A stretch of DNA of 62,082 bases, taken from NCBI RefSeq assembly GCF_014695915.1, contig NZ_JACJPF010000026.1, positions 1-62,082 on the forward strand. Reading direction: 5' to 3'. Below, piece after piece: positions 55,745 through 62,082 of this stretch. The notes below the pieces were generated by a model, which had not been told where the DNA came from, did no database searches, and saw nothing but the letters and a program-made list of their open reading frames with translations. The stretch's first letter is position 1, and each line of letters begins with the position of its first letter. The translations under genes and the position numbers were made by a program. This DNA comes from Trichocoleus sp. FACHB-40. GTDB lineage: Bacteria > Cyanobacteriota > Cyanobacteriia > Cyanobacteriales > FACHB-T130.

Positions 55745-57037
55745 ATGACTAAACTTGATGGAGACACTGAAATTACAGATACCCAGTCGGGAAACTGTGA
55801 GTCGGGAAACTGTGAAGCTGTTGCTGGACTAGGGGAACTCAAGCTGAACAATGAAGTTGAGTCACCCAGCGAGAATAATATAGATCGGTTGTTATCCAGT
55901 TATGGCTATGAACTCCCAGCAGAGATGATTGCACAGAACCCGGCGGTGCCGAGGGATAGTGCGCGTATGTTGGTAGTAGATTCCCCAAATCGCCATTTTC
56001 ACGCCATTTTTCGTGATTTACCGGATTTACTCAAGCCGGGAGATTTACTTGTATTAAATAATACTCGTGTTATTCCCGCTCGCCTCCGTGGTCGTAAATC
56101 TACGGGCGCACCAGTTGAGGTGTTGCTGCTGGAGGAACGGCAAAATAACTGCTGGTTAGCTTTGGTGAAACCAGGGCGGCGGTTACAACCGGGGGCGAAG
56201 ATTTTTTTTGAACCTCAGGGATTGGGGACTGGGGACAAGGGACTGGGGACTGGGGACAAGGAAGCTTTCCCGAAGTCTACCCAATTCCCAATCCCCAATT
56301 CCCAATCCCCAATCCCTAATCCGTTGAGTGCAACTGTGGTGGAAAGGGATGAGGCGACTGGGGGGCGTTTGTTGCAGTTTGATGTTCCTTTGGGGGTGTC
56401 TTTTTGGGAGATGTTGGAAGAATACGGTGAAATGCCCCTACCACCTTACATTACAGCTTCCCAATCTCAGCCGGAGGAGTATCAAACTGTTTACGCTCAA
56501 CGCCAAGGCGCGATCGCAGCCCCAACAGCTGGGCTACACTTTACCCCAGAGTTACTCAATCGCTTGCACGAACGAGGGATTAAGCAAGCTTCGGTGACGC
56601 TGCACGTCGGAGTTGGTACGTTTCGCCCCGTGGAAGTGGAGGATATTACTACCCACAAAATGCACGGGGAATGGGTGGAAGTACCCGCGTCAACTGTAGA
56701 ACAAATTCGGGAAACCCAGGCGCAAGGCGGTAGGATTATTGCCGTAGGGACAACGGTGGTGCGAAGTCTAGAGTCAGCCGCCGCTAATGGGGAATTGCAG
56801 CCATATTCCGGTAAAACAGAATTGTTCATTTACCCCGGCTATCAGTGGCGGGTAGTAGACGGGCTGATTACCAATTTCCATTTGCCTTGTTCGAGTTTGC
56901 TGATGTTGGTTGGCGCTTTGATTGGGCGTGGGCGGTTGCTGGATTTGTACCAAGTCGCAATAAAGCATCAATATCGCTTCTATTCTTTTGGTGATGCAAT
57001 GCTAATTTTGCCTGAAGGAGTAGGGGCTGGGGACTAG
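55745..57037 (+). CDS. queA: tRNA preQ1(34) S-adenosylmethionine ribosyltransferase-isomerase
   Basis: 430 residues against about 340-365 usual. Makes epoxyqueuosine in tRNA by transferring ribose from SAM. Core signatures: [20 protein letters not shown] (family start), [62 protein letters not shown] and [19 protein letters not shown]. Extra length comes from a ~45-residue leader with a duplicated SGNCE (15-base repeat near 55788) and a repeat-encoded insert (about 159-194). The stop codon falls inside a GGGACTA tract, so the C-terminus is also repeat-derived. Confidence 0.96.
   Translation: MTKLDGDTEITDTQSGNCESGNCEAVAGLGELKLNNEVESPSENNIDRLLSSYGYELPAEMIAQNPAVPRDSARMLVVDSPNRHFHAIFRDLPDLLKPGDLLVLNNTRVIPARLRGRKSTGAPVEVLLLEERQNNCWLALVKPGRRLQPGAKIFFEPQGLGTGDKGLGTGDKEAFPKSTQFPIPNSQSPIPNPLSATVVERDEATGGRLLQFDVPLGVSFWEMLEEYGEMPLPPYITASQSQPEEYQTVYAQRQGAIAAPTAGLHFTPELLNRLHERGIKQASVTLHVGVGTFRPVEVEDITTHKMHGEWVEVPASTVEQIRETQAQGGRIIAVGTTVVRSLESAAANGELQPYSGKTELFIYPGYQWRVVDGLITNFHLPCSSLLMLVGALIGRGRLLDLYQVAIKHQYRFYSFGDAMLILPEGVGAGD
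56221..56325 (+). repeat. Heptanucleotide and 56-nt repeat tract in frame inside queA
   Basis: GGGGACT/GGACAAG units, then a copy of the element found in yraN (56238-56293), then CCCAATC units. It encodes [19 protein letters not shown] and neighbouring Gly/Asp and Pro/Asn residues between the FFEPQ and [14 protein letters not shown] segments of QueA. Confidence 0.95.
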
Positions 57038-57078
57038 GGACTAGGGACTAGGGACTAGGGACTAGGGACTAGGGACTA
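57030..57078 (+). repeat. Seven GGGACTA heptanucleotides at the queA stop
   Basis: Seven exact copies, 57030-57078. TAG of the first junction (57035-57037) is the queA stop codon. The last copy runs into the MITE-like element. Confidence 0.97.
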
Positions 57079-57185
57079 TAGCAATCCTAAATGATTCGTG
57101 AACTTGTGTAGGGACGAGGCAGTGCCGTGTCCCTTCCCTATACCAGGGCGAATACTCGTTCACAACTTAAATAGGATTGCTATAG
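57076..57185. mobile_element. MITE-like element, about 110 bp
   Basis: Terminal inverted repeats start CTATAGCAATCCTA at both ends (14 of 14), with partial matching for a further 14 bases ending GTGAAC. An inner hairpin GGGACGAGGCA / TGCCGTGTCCC occupies the middle. No coding potential. A left-end half copy lies at 10095-10120. It is inserted right beside heptanucleotide repeats on both sides (57196-57242). Confidence 0.8.
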
Positions 57186-57296
57186 GTAAGACTTTTTCCT
57201 CTTCCCCAATCGCCAATCCCCAATCGCCAATCCCCAATCCCCATTTACAATTACTATTACTATTACTTAAGAGATAGTGGTGCGGGGTTCCCAAAT

Positions 57297-58556
57297 ATGC
57301 TGAAAAACCACAAATCAATTTATTTGCTTGCGGCTGCTTTGATCGCTTTTGGTTGGACAACTGCCGATAATGCCTGTGCCGGAGAACGACGGTACAAACA
57401 ACAAAAAACGACATCATTTACATCCCCCGTAGGGAATAAACAGATGGTCGAGGGTTTATACACTCAAGATTTGGAAGCAGCTTCTTACTTCCAACAAGGA
57501 GTGACCCGGTATAACCGCCAAGACTTTCGGGGTGCAGAACTAGCCCTTCGGAAATCGCTGGAGTTTGACCCTAGCATTGCAATGGCTTATTATCTGTTGG
57601 GCAATTCCTTAGCTCAACAAGGTCAGTTTGATCGGGCAACTAACGAGTATCTACAAGCTATTCGCCTCAACCCGAATCTGGGAGAGGCTTATTACAATTT
57701 GGGAGTTGCTTTATATAGACAAGGGCAACCAGATGCGGCGCTGGCTGCGTACCAAAGAGCGCTGGCTTTTAATCCCAACTTGGCAGATGGCTACTATAAT
57801 GTTGGGTTGGCGTTGGAAGCTAAGGGGCAATCAGAGGAAGCGATCGCTGCATATCGGCAAGCTTTGGTCAAAGAACCCAACTACGCGCAGGCTCACTATA
57901 ACTTGGGGCTGCTTTTGGTGAAACAAAACCAACCCGAAGCCGCACTCACCGAATTTCAGGAAGCGGTTCGGATTAACCCAAACTATGCCGAAGCTCAATA
58001 TCAACTAGGGTTACTTTATACCCAGCAAAACCAGCAGCAGCGGGCGGTAAACGCATTTAAGACAGCAGCAGATCGCAATCCGGAATTGGCAGATGCTCAA
58101 TACCAGATGGGGGTGATTTTTGCCCAGCAAGGTAACTTCAAAGCAGCAGCCAACAGATTCCAAGAGGCGGTGCGTCTCAATCCCAACGATGCTGAATCTT
58201 ACCAGCAACTGGGGGCGATGCTACTGAAGCGGAATCAAGTCAAAGAAGCAACCACGGCTTTGACGGAAGCAAAGCGTCTCAAGCCGAATGACGCTACGAC
58301 TCAGTATAACTTGGGCGTGGCGCTACAAAGGCAAGGTCAGTTAACGGAAGCGATCGCAGCTTACCAGCAAGCCATTGTCATCGATCCCAGTCTGGCAGAT
58401 GCGTTTTATAACCTGGGAGTCTCGCTGCAACAAACTGGACGACGCGAGGAGGCGATTCCTTTTCTAATCCAAGCGAAGAGTTTGTTTAATCAGCAGGGGA
58501 ATGTAGACAAAATTGACCAGCTAAACCAATTTTTACAGCAGATAGGAGCCAACTAA
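57297..58556 (+). CDS. Secreted TPR repeat protein
   Basis: 419 residues. Signal peptide (about 8-29, ending NACAG). From about 58 to 400 there are ten tetratricopeptide repeats of 34 residues with the usual G-Y/L-G and P at repeat ends (AYYNLGVALYRQGQPDAALA, AYQRALAFNPNLADGYYNVG). Sites for protein-protein interaction outside the cytoplasm; partner unknown. A spacer full of heptanucleotide repeats separates it from queA. Confidence 0.9.
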   Translation: MLKNHKSIYLLAAALIAFGWTTADNACAGERRYKQQKTTSFTSPVGNKQMVEGLYTQDLEAASYFQQGVTRYNRQDFRGAELALRKSLEFDPSIAMAYYLLGNSLAQQGQFDRATNEYLQAIRLNPNLGEAYYNLGVALYRQGQPDAALAAYQRALAFNPNLADGYYNVGLALEAKGQSEEAIAAYRQALVKEPNYAQAHYNLGLLLVKQNQPEAALTEFQEAVRINPNYAEAQYQLGLLYTQQNQQQRAVNAFKTAADRNPELADAQYQMGVIFAQQGNFKAAANRFQEAVRLNPNDAESYQQLGAMLLKRNQVKEATTALTEAKRLKPNDATTQYNLGVALQRQGQLTEAIAAYQQAIVIDPSLADAFYNLGVSLQQTGRREEAIPFLIQAKSLFNQQGNVDKIDQLNQFLQQIGAN

Positions 58557-58579
58557 AAAAGGCAAACAGTAGGAGTTTT

Positions 58580-58608
58580 CTCGTTCCCCGTCTCTGGCTG
58601 GGGACGAG
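58580..58608. terminator. CTCGTTCCCC / GGGGACGAG palindrome between convergent genes
   Basis: Stem of 9 bp with one bulge between the TPR gene and ktrA, both of which end here; third member of the family at 12642 and 54009. Confidence 0.7.
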
Positions 58609-58638
58609 ATAAAAAGCCTTTACCTTTCGTCGGTTGCC

Positions 58639-59340
58639 TTAAATTGGTAAACGATTAATGTCTTTGTTGCAGCCAATCACAACCATTGCCGATCCCTTAT
58701 AAAGTCGCTGGTGGGGATTAGGGTTAATTTCAAACTTGCTATCGTGACTCACTGCTAATAGATTCAAACCATAACGGTTGCGAAGTTGAAGTTCAGAGAT
58801 AGTTTTGCCGTGGAATTCGTCGGGAACAATAACTTCTACAATACTATGATCGGTATCCAGATCGAAGCGGTCTAAAATAGCAGGTTTAGTGAGACTTCTT
58901 GCTAAAGCACAGCCCATTTCATGCTCTGGAAACACCACATGATCTGCCCCCACTTTTTGAAGTAATTTTACATGAATATCTGAGGAAGCTTTAGCCACTA
59001 CATGGGGTACGCCAGCTTCCTTCAAATTTAGAGTAGTAATTACACTCGCTTCTAGATAATTACCAATCGCCACAATTACCGTATCAAAATCAGAAATTCC
59101 CGCCTCTCTAAGGGCAGCTGGTTCTGTTGAATCCAATTGCACCGCGTGGGCGGCAATTTGATCTGTCAAAATTTGGGCTACTTTCTTTTCGTCAGCATCA
59201 ACACCCAGCACTTCGTAGCCTAGTCGGTGTAGAGTCCAGCAGACGCCACGACCAAAACGCCCTAAGCCAACGACTGCAAATTGACGCTTGTTGCTACTGG
59301 TGCCTAGACTGCGAAAAAAACTCAAAGACGACAAATTCAC
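58639..59340 (-). CDS. ktrA: Potassium uptake regulatory subunit KtrA (RCK domain)
   Basis: 233 residues. RCK_N Rossmann domain with FAVVGLGRFGRGVC (Gly-rich loop 25-30), Asp in VLGVDADEKKV at the second strand, and RCK_C from about 155 (IVEVIVPDEFHGKTISEL). Forms the cytoplasmic gating ring on KtrB. GTG start. The gene lies downstream of ktrB with about 120 bases and a hairpin between. In Synechocystis Ktr is sodium-dependent and acts in osmotic adaptation. Confidence 0.95.
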   Translation of the reverse strand: MNLSSLSFFRSLGTSSNKRQFAVVGLGRFGRGVCWTLHRLGYEVLGVDADEKKVAQILTDQIAAHAVQLDSTEPAALREAGISDFDTVIVAIGNYLEASVITTLNLKEAGVPHVVAKASSDIHVKLLQKVGADHVVFPEHEMGCALARSLTKPAILDRFDLDTDHSIVEVIVPDEFHGKTISELQLRNRYGLNLLAVSHDSKFEINPNPHQRLYKGSAMVVIGCNKDINRLPI

Positions 59341-59387
59341 TCTCTTTACTCCGGACTGTTTATTGTGGTTATTAGTAATTGTTAAGG

Positions 59388-59414
59388 GCTAATGGTAATT
59401 TCATGACCATTAGC
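59388..59414 (-). promoter_or_regulatory. Hairpin in the ktrB-ktrA spacer
   Basis: Perfect 9-bp stem GCTAATGGT / ACCATTAGC, loop of 9, in the middle of the spacer. It could act as an mRNA stability or partial termination signal setting the subunit ratio (inference). Confidence 0.5.
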
Positions 59415-59460
59415 AACTGACAACTGAGAATAGATTATTTAGCACTGAAGATCGCGATCG

Positions 59461-60795
59461 CTACCCTACCAATAAATTCTCTTCTGGATATCGAACAACG
59501 CTGGGGCTGGGATCTCCTAAAACGGCTGACATGAGTAGCAACACTCCAACCCGACCTATGTACATCGTGGCAATTATCACCAATTTAGCGAACGCTGAAA
59601 GAGTCGCTGTGATGCCAGCAGAAAGTCCAACTGTGGCAAATGCTGAAACAACTTCAAGCAGGATTTGGATAAACTCAAACTGTGGATCGTGCAGCGCAAT
59701 TAAAGTTGTGGAACCAATCACCACCATCAATGAACCAAATGCGACACCAACAGCCTTTAATATCAGCACCAACGGTATTTGACGCTGATAACACAGAACT
59801 TCTTCCTTACCTTGTAGAACTGCTTTAGTACAGCTAAACAACACTCTCACGGTAGTAGTTTTAATCCCGCCGCCTGTACCGCCGGGATTGGTACCGATAA
59901 ACATGAAGGCAATTGTAATAAATAGACCAGCCTCGGTCATCTTACCAATATCAATCGTATTAAATCCGGCTGTTCTCGGAGTAACAGATTGAAACCAAGC
60001 AGCCATTAATTTTTGAGGGAAGCTTAGTTGTCCAAAGGTTTGCGGATTGTTGAATTCCGCAAATAAGAAGAAAATGGTTCCCAAGATCAGTAAAAGCAGA
60101 GTGGTACTGGTGGCAACTTTAAAATTAAGAGAAAATACTACTTTCTCTGGGCGTCTATGGTAGCGATCGCGTACCCAGAGATACGCTTCCATAATTACCT
60201 CGTAGCCAATCCCTCCCAAAATAATCAAAACTGGGACGATCAGGTTGACCAAGGGCGATCGCACATACTGGATCAAATTATCCCGGAAAAGCCCAAAGCC
60301 TGCATTATTAAAGGAATTCACGCTATGAAAAATTGATAGCCAAAGACCGCGCTCTATCCCATAATCCGGCACAAACACCAACATCAGTAAAAAAATGCCG
60401 GAAATTTCAATAATCAGCGTCATGGCAATAATAGAGCGAACCAACTCCACTACACCAGACAATCCAGGCTGGTCTAATGATTGTTGAATAGCGATTTTCT
60501 CTCTCAAGCCAAACTTGCGCCCCAACAGCAGCAAAAGCAAAGTTGTTGCTGTCATATAGCCCAAGCCACCCACCTGCACCAGCAAGACCAGGAACATCTG
60601 CCCCCAGAATGAATAAAAAGTCCCGACATCAACCACAGATAAACCAGTCACGCAAACCGCAGAAGTGGCGGTAAATAGGGCTATCAGCGGATTGCTCCAG
60701 CTGCCATCACTCGTAGAAATCGGCAGCATCAGTAAAAGCGTGCCAACCGTAATTACCGCTAGGAAACCCAGGCAAATAGTTCGGGAAACAGTCAT
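59461..60795 (-). CDS. ktrB: Potassium transporter membrane subunit KtrB
   Basis: 444 residues, TrkH/KtrB family. Four M1-P-M2 units; pore loops include TATSAVCVTGLSVVD, SVNSFNNAGFGLF, SVTPRTAGFNTID and SAFATVGLSAG, each with the selectivity-filter Gly. A region with several Gly in the third M2 helix (FIGTNPGGTGGGIKTTT) forms the intramembrane gate. Imports K+ (Na+-coupled in Synechocystis). Transcribed with ktrA. Confidence 0.96.
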   Translation of the reverse strand: MTVSRTICLGFLAVITVGTLLLMLPISTSDGSWSNPLIALFTATSAVCVTGLSVVDVGTFYSFWGQMFLVLLVQVGGLGYMTATTLLLLLLGRKFGLREKIAIQQSLDQPGLSGVVELVRSIIAMTLIIEISGIFLLMLVFVPDYGIERGLWLSIFHSVNSFNNAGFGLFRDNLIQYVRSPLVNLIVPVLIILGGIGYEVIMEAYLWVRDRYHRRPEKVVFSLNFKVATSTTLLLLILGTIFFLFAEFNNPQTFGQLSFPQKLMAAWFQSVTPRTAGFNTIDIGKMTEAGLFITIAFMFIGTNPGGTGGGIKTTTVRVLFSCTKAVLQGKEEVLCYQRQIPLVLILKAVGVAFGSLMVVIGSTTLIALHDPQFEFIQILLEVVSAFATVGLSAGITATLSAFAKLVIIATMYIGRVGVLLLMSAVLGDPSPSVVRYPEENLLVG

Positions 60796-60927
60796 AGGCT
60801 AATCTGAAAAACAGCTAAGTGCTGAATCAAAGAGTTTGAGAGGGGAGAAAAAAAGTCTTTTTAAGAGTTTACTGCTTTCGGAGTTCTGATAGGCTAATTT
60901 TTGATCCGCACTTTTCGCGACAATTTC

Positions 60928-61788
60928 ATGACATCAACTCTATATCAGCAAATTCAACATTTATACGACGCTTCCTCTGGTCTTTGGGAACAGATTTGGG
61001 GCGAACATATGCACCACGGGTACTATGGCGCAGATGGTACCCAAAAAAAAGACCGAAGGCAGGCACAGATTGACCTGATTGAACAATTACTCAACTGGGC
61101 TGGCGTACAACAAGCCCAGCATATTGTTGATGTTGGTTGCGGAATTGGCGGCAGTTCCCTATACCTGGCACAAAAGTTTAACGCTACTGCGACTGGGATT
61201 ACTCTTAGCCCAGTCCAGGCTAACCGAGCAAAGGAACGCGCAGCGGCGGCGGGACTCAGTGAAAGGGCATCTTTCGAGGTGGCAGATGCTTTAAATATGC
61301 CTTTTGCGGATAACTCCTTTGACTTGGTATGGTCAATGGAAAGTGGGGAACATATGCCGAATAAAAAGAAGTTTTTGGAAGAATGCTACCGGGTACTAAA
61401 GCCTGGTGGAACTTTCATTATGGCAACGTGGTGTCACCGTCCTTTGGGTGGAGAATATGGGCAACTGACAAATGATGAGCGGAAACATTTGGCGGAAATT
61501 TACCGGGTGTATGCTTTGCCTTATGTGATTTCGCTGCCCGAATATGAAGAAATAGCTGGTAATATCTCTTTCCAAAATATTCGCACGGCAGACTGGTCAA
61601 CAGCTGTAGCCCCATTCTGGGATGTAGTAATTGATTCTACCTTTAATTTCGATGCCATTGTGGGTTTGCTGCTTTCCGGTTGGACAACCATTCAGGCTGC
61701 GCTTTCTCTAGGCTTAATGAGTCGGGGTTATCAGCGAGGGTTGATTCGATTTGGCTTGCTGTGCGCTAGCAAAGGAGATGTGCTTTAG
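60928..61788 (+). CDS. SAM methyltransferase, gamma-tocopherol methyltransferase-like
   Basis: 286 residues from ATG 60928 (MTSTLYQQIQHLYDASSGLW); a TTG nine codons upstream is less likely. LWEQIWGEHMHHGYYG is a mark of the tocopherol methyltransferase (VTE4) branch; the SAM site is HIVDVGCGIGGSSLYLA, with post-motifs VWSMESGEHMPNK and LKPGGTFIMATWCHR. It would convert gamma- to alpha-tocopherol at the membrane surface. Other small-molecule methyltransferases share the fold, so the substrate is likely but not proven. Confidence 0.88.
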   Translation: MTSTLYQQIQHLYDASSGLWEQIWGEHMHHGYYGADGTQKKDRRQAQIDLIEQLLNWAGVQQAQHIVDVGCGIGGSSLYLAQKFNATATGITLSPVQANRAKERAAAAGLSERASFEVADALNMPFADNSFDLVWSMESGEHMPNKKKFLEECYRVLKPGGTFIMATWCHRPLGGEYGQLTNDERKHLAEIYRVYALPYVISLPEYEEIAGNISFQNIRTADWSTAVAPFWDVVIDSTFNFDAIVGLLLSGWTTIQAALSLGLMSRGYQRGLIRFGLLCASKGDVL

Positions 61789-61980
61789 CGTCTGAACCAA
61801 TACGGTTAGGTTAAGTATGTTCATCCCTTGAAGATCCCCCTTCTTAGAGGATGTCCCAGAAGTGTCAAAAATTAATTTGATCCCCCTAGCCCCTGCGTTA
61901 ACGCGCCGCTGCGCTAGAGAAAAGGGGGAGAATCAAGTCTTAGTCCCCCTTTTTAAAGGGGATGCAAGGGCAGGGCTGAT

Positions 61981-62082
61981 TCATTGGAAAAAGGAAAATA
62001 GACGATGCACATCATGAGACAAATGTCGAAGTGCTTTGGTGATCGAGGCAAAACCGTGCTGACGAAATAGATTGATGGCGAA
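61981..62082 (-). CDS. C-terminal end of a probable transposase (rest outside window)
   Basis: The last 33 codons on the minus strand read FAINLFRQHGFASITKALRH followed by LSHDVHRLFSFFQ and stop. N-L-x-R plus GF.SITK and a short hydrophobic end are seen at the C-terminus of cyanobacterial DDE transposases. The gene is open at the window edge. Bases 61789-61980 before it hold only dispersed repeats, including a palindrome TGCGTTAACGCA and paired CCCCCT/AGGGGG tracts. Confidence 0.5.
   Translation of the reverse strand, partial: FAINLFRQHGFASITKALRHLSHDVHRLFSFFQ

Overview
The window is a piece of a cyanobacterial chromosome. It carries psbA and psbM (photosystem II), a CcmK-type carboxysome shell gene, a CpcS-type phycobiliprotein lyase, a gamma-tocopherol methyltransferase-like gene and a carotenoid oxygenase. 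HIP1 octamers (GCGATCGC) are scattered throughout, and there are heptanucleotide tandem repeats (CCCCAAT / GGGACTA type) typical of filamentous cyanobacteria. A HpsJ-like gene also fits a filamentous form, but genus cannot be fixed from this sequence alone. All names come from reading translated sequence; no database search was possible.

Layout. 1-4 kb: the 3' end of psbA, then a large membrane-anchored NACHT-HEAT protein. 4-9.5 kb: aroC, an MBL-fold hydrolase, a secreted protein with two copies of one domain joined by a Pro/Ser/Thr repeat, an SH3b-like lipo/secreted protein and a fasciclin. 9.7-16 kb: a lone CcmK3-like gene, a CpcS-type lyase, a glycosyltransferase with a triplicated C-terminal motif, a carotenoid oxygenase and a folate/biopterin-type transporter. 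16-22.5 kb: a CHASE2 cyclase, a tandem universal stress protein, psbM (38 codons, absent from a normal ORF scan), and a TetR module with two clear operator palindromes between a membrane protein and tetR-lysE. 22-31 kb: ferredoxin and a complete PadR-associated tripartite RND pump (tolC, padR, adaptor, RND), then a frameshifted glutathione S-transferase remnant. 31-39 kb: two divergent housekeeping units, asd-dapA-rnj and tig-clpP-clpX. 39-44.5 kb: accessory stretch with an alpha/beta hydrolase, an AT-rich NucS-like nuclease split over two overlapping frames, a dead antitoxin-like fragment, a membrane protein, a GH10-like hydrolase and a DUF2887/Rpn nuclease. 44.5-48 kb: DUF502-nusB-ftsY. 48-62 kb: a glycosyltransferase, HpsJ-like protein, DUF5939 cyclase, dnaG, lumenal pentapeptide protein, yraN, queA, a TPR protein, ktrA/ktrB, tocopherol methyltransferase, and the C-terminal end of a probable transposase at the right edge.

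Most notable: (i) the same 56-nt repeat (54 of 56 positions identical by eye) lies in frame inside both yraN and queA, adding the same peptide to two unrelated enzymes, in yraN directly between its nuclease-fold motifs; (ii) the NACHT-HEAT protein looks like a transmembrane sensor with an extracytoplasmic stalk; (iii) a ~110-bp MITE-like element with a half copy near ccmK3; (iv) the split nuclease plus dead antitoxin fragment; (v) twin TetR operators 24 bp apart; (vi) several proteins growing by tandem repeats (FtsY acidic domain with HIP1 in each unit, the PSPTP linker, the GKLE repeat).
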